Shown one piece after another: positions 16,285 to 23,994 of a stretch of DNA of 64,000 nt; position 1 is the first letter of the stretch, and each line of letters opens with the position of its first letter. The position numbers and the translations under genes were made by a program. The notes under the pieces were generated by a model. It was given only the letters and a program-made list of their open reading frames with translations. It was not told where the DNA came from and made no database searches. The DNA is from Cetobacterium sp050033475 (GTDB lineage Bacteria; Fusobacteriota; Fusobacteriia; Fusobacteriales; Fusobacteriaceae), in contig NZ_CP188319.1 in assembly GCF_050033475.1 (NCBI RefSeq), forward strand, positions 1,488,001 to 1,552,000. The letters are read 5' to 3'.

Positions 16285-16930
16285 TCTCCTTTAACTCCTT
16301 AGCTTTTTCTCTCTCTACCTTAGAAAATACACAGCCACAATAATCTTGTCTATAAAGATCGTGCTCCCTAGAAAGTTCTACGGATCTAAGATATCTACTT
16401 TTCTTTTTAAAGTCTCCATATAAAAATTTTATTCCGTATTCCTTCTCTAATTCTGTTCCTATTTCATTTATCCACTGGGCATTTTTCAAAGGACTTATGG
16501 AAAGAACCGTTGTAAAATATTCATAACCTAGTTCCTTAGCTTTTTTTGCACAGGCTTCCATTCTAAGTCTATAACATTTTAAACATCTTTTTCCTCCCTC
16601 AGGTTCCTTTTCTAGTCCCTGGACAACCTTGAAAAAATCCTCTGTAGGATTATAGACACCTTCAATAATTTTCATATTATAGTGTAACTTCTCGTCATAT
16701 TCCCTTTGTTCTTCCAATCTTTTTATATATTCTTCCCTAAAGGTAATATTTGGATTATAAAAATATATATCTATATGGAAAAAATTTCTCAAATATTCCA
16801 AAATAGCTCCACTACAGGGAGCACAACAGGAATGTATAAGTAATTTAGGTTTCTCTCCTCCTAATTTTGAAATAATTTTTTCCATTTCTCTATCGTAATT
16901 AACTTTAATTGCCTTCTCCAATTCATTCAC
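16271..16930 (-). CDS. queH: Epoxyqueuosine reductase QueH
   Basis: 219 residues. SCCAPCSG (Cys 35, 36 and 39), RCLKCYRLRMEAC and DYCGCVFS supply the cysteines for the iron-sulfur cluster and metal site known in the QueH (formerly DUF208) family. It catalyses the last step of queuosine synthesis in tRNA, replacing QueG. FYNPNITFREEY and TTVLSISPLKN are additional family blocks. First gene of the operon running to nnrD; ATG at 16930 behind a weak AAAGGGTG site. Confidence 0.93.
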   Translation of the reverse strand: MNELEKAIKVNYDREMEKIISKLGGEKPKLLIHSCCAPCSGAILEYLRNFFHIDIYFYNPNITFREEYIKRLEEQREYDEKLHYNMKIIEGVYNPTEDFFKVVQGLEKEPEGGKRCLKCYRLRMEACAKKAKELGYEYFTTVLSISPLKNAQWINEIGTELEKEYGIKFLYGDFKKKSRYLRSVELSREHDLYRQDYCGCVFSKVEREKAKELKENESK

Positions 16931-17064
16931 CCTTTTTATTATTCTGATTTAAAATTATTTACTATTTCATTAAAGAATTATATCATATTATGTGGAGTTT
17001 TTTTAGATATTCTGATACAATATATAAAGTACAAGAAATAATTTAAATAAAAGGTGAGAAATTA

Positions 17065-18270
17065 ATGAATATATCGAAAAAAGATGCCCTAGAATGGTTT
17101 GAATTTTTATCAACTGTTCCTGGAAATAAAGAGGAAGTTTGCGAAGAGTATAAGGATGTCATTGAGTCTATTCTTAGACAAATTGATTTATCCATGAGAA
17201 ATCATCATAAAAATTTACAATCTAAGGTTACTAAGATGGATACTCTTAAGGGAAGAACATTCTTTGTCGGAGATAAAAATAAATTTCCAAAGGGATGTGT
17301 TTCATGTCTTTTCGGAGATGGACTTGGTGGAGTTAGAAAAACAAATAAATGTAATTTAAAATGTAAATTCTGTTATTACCATGACAATATAGATAATCAA
17401 GAAGCTGTTCCTGACCAAATGTGGGAAATTGGAGATACTTTATACTATGAGGAAGATATAGATTTCCTTTTAGATGTTCAAAAGAAACCAAGTGGAATTG
17501 CCTATGTTTATCTTGAGCCATTCCTAGAAATTGAAAAATATTTCACAGTTATAGAAAAGTTTAAAAATGCTGGAGTATATCAGCATATGTATACTAACGG
17601 AACTTTAGGAACTGAGGAAGATTTAAAAAGACTTGGAGAAGCTGGATTAAATGAAATTAGATTTAACCTAGGAGCTAGCAACTGTAGTGACAAGGTAATT
17701 GAATTCATGAGACTTGCTAAGAAATATATTCCAATGGTAGGAATTGAAACTCCTATGACTCCAGAATTTTTCAAAAGTTTTATGGAAAAGAAAGATTTAA
17801 TTTTAAGTACAGGACTGGATTTTATAAACTGTGCTGAATTACATTTCGGTGAGGATAATTTAAATAACTACCAAGGTGAAGTTATGTATATTTCTAGAAG
17901 AGGATATATTTCTCCAGTTTGGTCTAGAGAAATAACTTTAGAACTTATGAGAATGGCCTCTGAAGAAAATTGGCCAATCGTTGTTCACGATTGTTCAAAC
18001 CATACAAAATATTCTAGAGAATTAAATAAAAATTCTAAACAAAATCATCAATTTGGTTTCCATACTTATTACAGTGAGTTTGATAGAATTTTATTCCATC
18101 TATTTATTCCATTTTTACAAGATGACAGATACCCATTTGTAATTGAAGAGGAATTACCTGAAAAATATAAATTAGAAAATTGTAAAGAAGATATTTTAGA
18201 ACTTTGTGAAGAAGAGGAAGAGGAAATTTACGAAGGATTCTACGATTACCAAGAAGAGGAAGAAATTTAA
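17065..18270 (+). CDS. Radical SAM protein of unknown function with acidic tail
   Basis: 401 residues. The 4Fe-4S motif CNLKCKFC is at residues 96-103, with two further Cys (GCVSC) at 78 and 81 that could bind zinc or another cluster. HMYTNGTLG and IRFNLGAS fit the SAM barrel. The C-terminal 40 residues are strongly acidic (EEEEEEIYEG, YQEEEEI). I do not recognise a named subfamily. Conserved aromatic and His blocks (VVHDCSNHTK, FGFHTYYSEFD) probably form the substrate pocket. It stands alone, divergent from queH, and ends in a perfect palindromic terminator. Confidence 0.82.
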   Translation: MNISKKDALEWFEFLSTVPGNKEEVCEEYKDVIESILRQIDLSMRNHHKNLQSKVTKMDTLKGRTFFVGDKNKFPKGCVSCLFGDGLGGVRKTNKCNLKCKFCYYHDNIDNQEAVPDQMWEIGDTLYYEEDIDFLLDVQKKPSGIAYVYLEPFLEIEKYFTVIEKFKNAGVYQHMYTNGTLGTEEDLKRLGEAGLNEIRFNLGASNCSDKVIEFMRLAKKYIPMVGIETPMTPEFFKSFMEKKDLILSTGLDFINCAELHFGEDNLNNYQGEVMYISRRGYISPVWSREITLELMRMASEENWPIVVHDCSNHTKYSRELNKNSKQNHQFGFHTYYSEFDRILFHLFIPFLQDDRYPFVIEEELPEKYKLENCKEDILELCEEEEEEIYEGFYDYQEEEEI

Positions 18271-18286
18271 TTATAATAAATAAAGA

Positions 18287-18316
18287 ATGAGGAGAGGGTT
18301 AACCCTCTCCTCATTT
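18287..18316. terminator. Perfect palindromic bidirectional terminator
   Basis: A 15-base arm, AATGAGGAGAGGGTT and its exact complement without a loop gap, between convergent genes. Confidence 0.8.
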
Positions 18317-19212
18317 TACATTATGCTTTTAAAATAATTATTATATTCACTTGTAGCACGATTTAAATATCTAAAGAAATCCATAGTTTCCTTTGGATGC
18401 TTGGTATTTTTCCCTAATACATAAGCTAGTGTAAATATATTTTCCTTAATATCTACTTTATCAGATAAAAGAGGAACCATACCATATATATTTCTATAAA
18501 AATCACTATGGTCAACATCCTCAATACTTCCTACTATGAAAGCCACTTCTCCTGAAAAGAAGGCTTCATACTTATTGTTATATCCTATATCCTTAGAAAA
18601 AACAAAAAGTTTTTGTTCTTCCATATATAAGTGATATTTTGTAAGATAATCTAAAGCTCCATATTTTAAAGTTGAATATTTAGTATCATTTACCAAGGGT
18701 ACAATTCCATTATCCTTTGCCAATTTTGCTAAATGTGGTATTTCAGAAGGATGCTTTGGTTTTGGAATATCGTATTTTTCTAAAATTTTCTTATTATAAA
18801 ATAGTGCGGATCCTCTAGATCCCGTATGATATCCATATTTTTTACCATCTATAACAAAGCTTTTAGGAACATATTTTGATTTTTCTAAAATCTCTTCTAA
18901 AGTAAGATATTTATCTATCGGTTGTATCCAATTGTTATATATGGCACTTTTTACTAAAACATCAGATATAATAAAACCATCGGGCCCTTTGCCACCTTCA
19001 ATTTCTTCAGAAACCTTTTTTACCATGTCGTGATGTTCTACTCTAGCAGTAATCTTTACCTTAGGATTTGCTAAATTATATTTTTCTACAACAGAATCTA
19101 GCATCAATTTACTTCTAGCAGGCATGGATAAAAATACAATTTCAATTTTCTTTTTATTTCCCCCAAATAAAAAAGAACTTTGAATTAAAAACAAAATTAT
19201 AAAAAACTTCAT
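18316..19212 (-). CDS. Extracellular solute-binding protein (sugar type), orphan
   Basis: 298 residues with a signal peptide (FFIILFLIQSSFLFGG) and the family 1 solute-binding plan: PARSKLMLDSVVEKYNLANPKVKI, GPDGFIISD, and YGYHTGSRGSALFYNKKILEKYDI. This would bind a sugar or similar ligand in the periplasm. It is shorter than typical members (about 400) and no ABC permease or ATPase is nearby, so it may be a reduced receptor, use a remote transporter, or act in sensing. ATG 19212 follows GGGGGAGGAG. Confidence 0.8.
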   Translation of the reverse strand: MKFFIILFLIQSSFLFGGNKKKIEIVFLSMPARSKLMLDSVVEKYNLANPKVKITARVEHHDMVKKVSEEIEGGKGPDGFIISDVLVKSAIYNNWIQPIDKYLTLEEILEKSKYVPKSFVIDGKKYGYHTGSRGSALFYNKKILEKYDIPKPKHPSEIPHLAKLAKDNGIVPLVNDTKYSTLKYGALDYLTKYHLYMEEQKLFVFSKDIGYNNKYEAFFSGEVAFIVGSIEDVDHSDFYRNIYGMVPLLSDKVDIKENIFTLAYVLGKNTKHPKETMDFFRYLNRATSEYNNYFKSIM

Positions 19213-19296
19213 TACTCCTCCCCCGATGAGTTTTTTATTGATATTACCCTATAAATTAAGTTTTTACAATTATTATTTAATAATTATTACTTTTTT

Positions 19297-19854
19297 TTAA
19301 TCTTCCTTATGTAACTCCATTCCTTTTCTGATATTTTCAATAGCTTTTTCATCTAAAAATACCTTTGCAAGTTCTAGTCCAAATTCAACTCCATGTCCTG
19401 CTCCACAAGAAGTAATTAGTTTTCCATCTCTTACAACATCATCCTTTGAATACATTTTTTTATCCATTGAATCTACAACTGAAGAGTGGCATGTAAATTT
19501 CTTTCCGTTGATCAATTTATTTTCTCCAAGTAATGATGGTGCTCCACAAATAGCCCCAATATATTTATCTTTTTGTAAGTAGTATTTAACTAATTCCACT
19601 ACATCTTTATTTTCTTTCAAATTAACATATCCTGGATATCCTCCTGGAAGTACAAGCATATCTCCATCTGTTAATTCATCTATATTAAATTTTTTATCTG
19701 CTATTACTGTAACTTTTTGAGCTGATTTTACTTCTAGAGTACTTGCTAAGGAGATAGTTTCCACATGTACTCCACCTCTACGTAAAACATCTAAAGGACT
19801 CATAGCTTCAATTAATTCAAATCCTTCCGCAAGTAATATATAAACCTTTTTCAT
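19297..19854 (-). CDS. DJ-1/PfpI family protein
   Basis: 185 residues. VYILLAEGFELIEAMSP contains the conserved Glu, AICGAPSLL (about 102-110) the nucleophilic-elbow Cys, and TSCGAGHGVEFGLEL the C-terminal block, all as in the YajL/ThiJ/DJ-1 branch. Members act on oxidised or glyoxal-modified cell components, though activity is debated. Single gene with ribosome site AGGGAGG. Family certain, reaction uncertain. Confidence 0.93.
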   Translation of the reverse strand: MKKVYILLAEGFELIEAMSPLDVLRRGGVHVETISLASTLEVKSAQKVTVIADKKFNIDELTDGDMLVLPGGYPGYVNLKENKDVVELVKYYLQKDKYIGAICGAPSLLGENKLINGKKFTCHSSVVDSMDKKMYSKDDVVRDGKLITSCGAGHGVEFGLELAKVFLDEKAIENIRKGMELHKED

Positions 19855-19908
19855 AACTAAAACCTCCCTATTAAAATCTAGTCTATGGCTGAATTATAGC
19901 ATAAGTAC

Positions 19909-19940
19909 AAAAAAAAGCCAGCGTTAAATGCTAGCTTTTT
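19909..19940 (-). terminator. Terminator of the 291-residue hypothetical gene
   Basis: On the minus strand AAAGCTAGC and GCTGGCTTT pair around ATTTAAC, then a T-run. The gene stop lies in the first arm. Confidence 0.8.
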
Positions 19941-20806
19941 GAAAATTCTACTATTTTATCGAAAATATCAGTTTTTTCAATTATAATTGTATTTTCATTT
20001 TTCATATATACATTTACTAAATTGAAATATCCTAGAGCTCTCTCAATAAATCTACTATAGAAAGTATATTTATAATCTAATTCTTTTTCTGTTATTGAAT
20101 CCTTTCCACTAAAACCTTGGAAATCTTCAAATACAGATGGAAGTCCTCTGTTAAATTTATTTATGTAGATATCTAAATTTAATTTTTTTCTACCTAATTT
20201 TTTAACAAGGTATAACATGAAGGCATAGTTACTTTGAAGTCCTATATTTTCTCCACATCCATCAAAGTAGCTCCAGTTTAATTCCTTATTATAAACTGTA
20301 AAAATTACATTCAGTAATTCTACTCTGTTTTTCATCAATTCTTTACCTAATTCTGTTAAAACTAATTTATTTCCATCCTCAACAACAACTTCAGCTAGAA
20401 TACAAAGAACTTTAACTAATTCTACAATCATACAATCTAATTCTTTGTTTAGTTTAACTTCTCCACTTTCGATATATGGATCAAGAATAAATCCACTTTC
20501 ATAGATTTCCTTAACTAATTTTGGAGGAATATACCCTGCTGTTGTAAGTTTTATTGCTCCCTTTTCTCTTTCAACAATTTCCATATATCTTATAACCATT
20601 TGTAAAAGTGGTATTTGATCTAGAACTTGAGAATCTATATCCTTATATAATTTAATAGGACTTTTTTCTCCTAGGAAATCCTCTACTAAATTATTCATTT
20701 GAATTGCTGATAAGTTTTCAAACTCAGCCACAGGATAATTTCCAAATTTTTCCATATACTCATCCTGCATTTTTTCTAAATCTTTATCGGTGATATTTTT
20801 ATCCAT
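19931..20806 (-). CDS. Hypothetical protein, 291 residues
   Basis: I cannot assign a function. It is acidic, soluble and helical by composition, without signal peptide or membrane helices. Blocks such as LTTAGYIPPKLVKEIYE (about residues 92-108) and VLTELGKELMKNR (about 148-160) resemble winged-helix-like segments in the N-terminal region of some SEC-C or pRiA4b-type hypothetical proteins, but no metal motif is present. Ribosome site AAAGGAG before ATG 20806. It is oriented away from the tRNA-Leu gene. Confidence 0.75.
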   Translation of the reverse strand: MDKNITDKDLEKMQDEYMEKFGNYPVAEFENLSAIQMNNLVEDFLGEKSPIKLYKDIDSQVLDQIPLLQMVIRYMEIVEREKGAIKLTTAGYIPPKLVKEIYESGFILDPYIESGEVKLNKELDCMIVELVKVLCILAEVVVEDGNKLVLTELGKELMKNRVELLNVIFTVYNKELNWSYFDGCGENIGLQSNYAFMLYLVKKLGRKKLNLDIYINKFNRGLPSVFEDFQGFSGKDSITEKELDYKYTFYSRFIERALGYFNLVNVYMKNENTIIIEKTDIFDKIVEFSKS

Positions 20807-20939
20807 TTAAAACTCCTTTTCAGAATTATTAATAACTTTTCATATTATACTATAATATAAGAAAAAATAAAAATTTTTTTATTAATACTTCTTTACAAAG
20901 ACCAATAAACTATGCTATATTACAGGCACTAAGTACAAT

Positions 20940-21026
20940 GCGTAAATGGCGAAACGGTAGACGCGCAAGGTTGAGGGCCTTGTTGAAGGATTTTCAGTGA
21001 GGGTTCAAATCCCTTTTTACGCACCA
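20940..21026 (+). tRNA. tRNA-Leu (anticodon GAG)
   Basis: 87 bases with CCA encoded. Acceptor arms GCGTAAA and TTTACGC pair fully, the anticodon stem CAAGG/CCTTG encloses TTGAGGG (GAG), there is a long variable arm as in class II tRNA, and the T-arm is GAGGGTTCAAATCCCTT. A promoter-like TTTACA, 18 bases, TATATT lies upstream (about 20891-20924). Confidence 0.96.
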
Positions 21027-21165
21027 TTTTTTTTATTACCTCTTTATAAATTATTGTAAAAAAAAGGATTTTTTTAATTTTTTTAATATATTACTTTACA
21101 AATGGCTAGTTTATGGGCTATATAGTAATATGAAGCAGTTTTTAATATAAAAGGAGGAAACACAT

Positions 21166-21438
21166 ATGACTAAAAAAGAATTTATTGAGCTTTTTGCAAA
21201 AAATGGTGAGTACACAAAAAAAGATGCTGAAAAAGCTATTAACACTTTCCTTGGTACTGTAGAAGAAGCCCTATTATCTGGTGAAGCTGTAACTTTTGTT
21301 GGTTGGGGAAAATGGGAAGTTGTAACTAGAGCTCCTAGAGAAGTTAGAAATCCTCAAACTGGTAAGAAAATGAAATTAAAAGCTAAGAAAGTAGTTAAAT
21401 TTAAAGTTGGAAAAACATTAGAAGAAAAAATTAAATAA
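21166..21438 (+). CDS. hup: HU family DNA-binding protein
   Basis: 90 residues, the normal HU length. GEAVTFVGWGKWEVVTRAPREVRNP contains the beta-arm with the conserved Arg-Asn-Pro tip that kinks DNA; the C-terminal KVVKFKVGKTLEEKI is typical. It is a chromosome-architecture protein. AAAGGAGG lies eight bases before the ATG, and TTTACA with TATATA 18 bases apart lies upstream. A terminator follows at once. Confidence 0.95.
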   Translation: MTKKEFIELFAKNGEYTKKDAEKAINTFLGTVEEALLSGEAVTFVGWGKWEVVTRAPREVRNPQTGKKMKLKAKKVVKFKVGKTLEEKIK

Positions 21439-21448
21439 TATATAATAA

Positions 21449-21488
21449 GAAAAAGGTTTTGAGTTCTATATTACAAGACCTTTTTTTT
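21449..21488 (+). terminator. Terminator of HU gene
   Basis: AAAAGGTTTTG pairs with CAAGACCTTTT, followed by T-run. Confidence 0.85.
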
Positions 21489-21523
21489 ATTTTATGTTAT
21501 AATATCATCCGAGGTGAGAAGAT

Positions 21524-23104
21524 TTGAAAATCAATTTAAATAATATAGCTATATCCATAGAGAAGGATCAAGATAAAACTATAAAGAATGAAATTATACA
21601 TAGGGGAATTGCCCCAGAAAATATTGAAAGAATCGACTATCTAAAGAGATCCATAGATAGTCGAAAAAAAAGTGAAATAAGATTTGTTTATAATCTAGAA
21701 ATAACTTTAAAAAATCCAGTGAAGGATTTACATAAGGATTTTCTAATGCCAAAGGAAATTTTAGAGGAGGAGAGAGTTCCTAAAAAAGATCTTGGGAAAA
21801 TTGCTGTAATTGGAACTGGACCTGCGGGACTTTTTGCTGCCCTAAGACTTTGTCAGCATGGATTTAAACCTGTAATTTTTGAAAGAGGAGAGATGGTAGA
21901 TGATAGAGATAAATCCATTGATACTTTCTATGCCACAGATATTTTAAATCCAAATTCCAATATTCAGTTTGGTGAAGGGGGAGCTGGTACATATTCTGAT
22001 GGTAAATTAAATACAAGAATTAGAAGTGGTTATATAAATAGAGTTTTCCTAGAGCTAGTTTCTGCAGGAGCTCAAGAGGAAATTCTTTGGAGTTATAAGC
22101 CCCATGTTGGAACTGATATTTTAAAGGTAGTTGTTAAAAATATTAGAGAGAAAATAAAAGCCATGGGTGGAGAGTTTCATTTCAATACTCTAGTTGAAAA
22201 TATTATTATTTTAGATAATAAAGTTAAGGCACTTGAGATTGTAGATAAATTTGGTTCTAGAGATAAAGTTCCCTTTGATCATGTAATACTAGGAGTGGGG
22301 CACTCAGCTAGAGATACCTATAGAATGCTTCATAGAAATGGAGTTTTCATGGAGAATAAAGCCTTTGCAGTGGGAGCAAGAATAGAGCATCCTAGAAGAG
22401 ATATTGATGAAATGCAATATGGAAAATCTATGAACCATCCTCTTTTAGAAGCTGCAACTTATAATTTAGCTTATAACAATCGTGAAGAGGAGAGAGGTAT
22501 ATTCTCCTTCTGTATGTGTCCAGGGGGAGTTATTGTAAATGCTGCCTCAGAACAAGGTGGTACCCTAGTAAACGGAATGAGCTATTCCACAAGGAATGGT
22601 GAGTTCTCTAACTCCGCTCTAGTTGTAGGTGTAAAGGAAAATGAATTTGGAGATCATTTATTCTCTGGAATGGAGTTCCAAGAGCAGCTGGAAAGAAAAA
22701 CCTTTGAACTGGTAAATAACTATGGAGCCTTAGCACAAAATACTTTAGATTTCTTAAATGATAAAACTACAACAAGAGAGTTAAAGTCTAGCTACCCAAT
22801 GAGAATGAAAAATTATGATTTAAATAATTTATTCCCTGAGGTTATTTCAAAGAATATGAAATCTGCCATGAAATATTGGGAGAAAACTCAAAGAAACTTC
22901 ATTGGAAAGAATGCCAACCTAATAGCACCAGAAACTAGAACTTCTGCCCCTGTTAGAATAACAAGAAATGAATTTGGAGAGTCTTTAAATATTAAAGGTT
23001 TATTTCCCGTAGGAGAAGGAGCAGGTTATGCTGGGGGAATAGTTAGTGCCGCAGTAGATGGAATGAGAATAGTTGATTTAGCTTTTACAGATTCTAAAAA
23101 CTAA
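21524..23104 (+). CDS. FAD-dependent oxidoreductase (COG2509 type)
   Basis: 526 residues. Start is a TTG at 21524, supported by GAGGTGAG (21511-21518); no nearer ATG fits. KIAVIGTGPAGLFAALRL (about residue 91) is the Rossmann FAD motif, GEGGAGTYSDGKLNTR is a strong signature of this uncharacterised dehydrogenase family, and LFPVGEGAGYAGGIVSAAVDGMR is the C-terminal FAD contact. About 80 residues precede the FAD domain. The substrate is unknown; a role in reduction of an unidentified metabolite or ring is possible. Monocistronic, with a TATAAT box at 21498-21503. Confidence 0.85.
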   Translation: MKINLNNIAISIEKDQDKTIKNEIIHRGIAPENIERIDYLKRSIDSRKKSEIRFVYNLEITLKNPVKDLHKDFLMPKEILEEERVPKKDLGKIAVIGTGPAGLFAALRLCQHGFKPVIFERGEMVDDRDKSIDTFYATDILNPNSNIQFGEGGAGTYSDGKLNTRIRSGYINRVFLELVSAGAQEEILWSYKPHVGTDILKVVVKNIREKIKAMGGEFHFNTLVENIIILDNKVKALEIVDKFGSRDKVPFDHVILGVGHSARDTYRMLHRNGVFMENKAFAVGARIEHPRRDIDEMQYGKSMNHPLLEAATYNLAYNNREEERGIFSFCMCPGGVIVNAASEQGGTLVNGMSYSTRNGEFSNSALVVGVKENEFGDHLFSGMEFQEQLERKTFELVNNYGALAQNTLDFLNDKTTTRELKSSYPMRMKNYDLNNLFPEVISKNMKSAMKYWEKTQRNFIGKNANLIAPETRTSAPVRITRNEFGESLNIKGLFPVGEGAGYAGGIVSAAVDGMRIVDLAFTDSKN

Positions 23105-23105
23105 T

Positions 23106-23127
23106 AATTATTAAATGTAATTTAACT
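23106..23127 (+). repeat. 22-base intergenic repeat, copy B
   Basis: Identical over 22 bases to 9571-9592; again between a stop codon and a terminator. Confidence 0.6.
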
Positions 23128-23130
23128 ATA

Positions 23131-23180
23131 AAAAATCCTCTGATTTTTACAGAAATTTTGTAATTTTCAGAGGATTTTCT
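23131..23180. terminator. Bidirectional terminator with compound stem
   Basis: AAAATCCTCTGA pairs with TCAGAGGATTTT (23167-23178); an inner TTACA/TGTAA pair extends it. Confidence 0.8.
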
Positions 23181-23184
23181 TCAT

Positions 23185-23976
23185 TTATATTTCATTATTT
23201 AATTTTTTTAGTATATTTACTATATTCGGTGTAGGCAAAACTATATTCTCATCTAAAAGAATTATTTTCTTTTCTGAAAAAAAATCCTTTAGTCCACCTT
23301 GAGTAAGTAAAAAGTTTTTTTCCCTTTCACTTGTTACAAAAATTATATCTGGATTTCTTTCAAGAATATTTTCTAAGCTAGGAGAAAACCATGTTCCTCC
23401 ATTTTGAAATATATTCTTAACTCCAATATGCTCTAAAGCAGAATTTAAAAATGTTTTATTTCCACTGGTAAAAAGAGGATTAGAAGAAATTTGTAAATAG
23501 AAACTTTTATTTTTATCATTTTCCTTAATTTCTTTTAGCTGATTCAAATACTCAGTTTTTAATTTTTCTCCCCTCTCCTCCTGAGCAAGGGCTTTTCCTA
23601 TTTTTTCTATGGAGTTTCCAATTTCTTGAACACTTTTAGGATTTTCAATAAGTTCAACCTCTATTCCTAATTCTTTCAGTAATTCAATCTTATTTTGTCC
23701 TCTTATTAGATTGTGCTCAGAGATAATTACAAGGTCAGGATTTAATCCTATTATCTTCTCTTCATTTATATCATTACTATCTAGGCTATTTTCTATATTC
23801 ATAAGATTTGAATGAATTTTTGAAAATTTATCACAACCTACTATTTTATCCTTTTCTCCTAAATCTATGACCATCTCAGTAATACTTGGTGACAAAGTTA
23901 CAATTCTTTCTATTTTCTTTCCTTGAGAAAAAATATAGGAAGAAACCATTAAAAATATAATCAATATTTTTTTCAT
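23185..23976 (-). CDS. Periplasmic metal-chelate/corrinoid binding protein (BtuF/FepB fold)
   Basis: 263 residues with a signal peptide (ILIIFLMVSSYIFSQG). RIVTLSPSITEMVIDLG and KIIGLNPDLVIIS are the two beta-alpha blocks of the helical-backbone metal receptor family; GTWFSPSLENILERNPDIIFV is the second-domain equivalent. It would deliver a siderophore, heme or cobalamin to an ABC importer, but no permease or ATPase gene follows before the terminator. It lies 18 bases after the TonB receptor without its own clear ribosome site, so it is probably translationally coupled. Confidence 0.85.
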   Translation of the reverse strand: MKKILIIFLMVSSYIFSQGKKIERIVTLSPSITEMVIDLGEKDKIVGCDKFSKIHSNLMNIENSLDSNDINEEKIIGLNPDLVIISEHNLIRGQNKIELLKELGIEVELIENPKSVQEIGNSIEKIGKALAQEERGEKLKTEYLNQLKEIKENDKNKSFYLQISSNPLFTSGNKTFLNSALEHIGVKNIFQNGGTWFSPSLENILERNPDIIFVTSEREKNFLLTQGGLKDFFSEKKIILLDENIVLPTPNIVNILKKLNNEI

Positions 23977-23994
23977 AATTTCAAAAAATTATTC

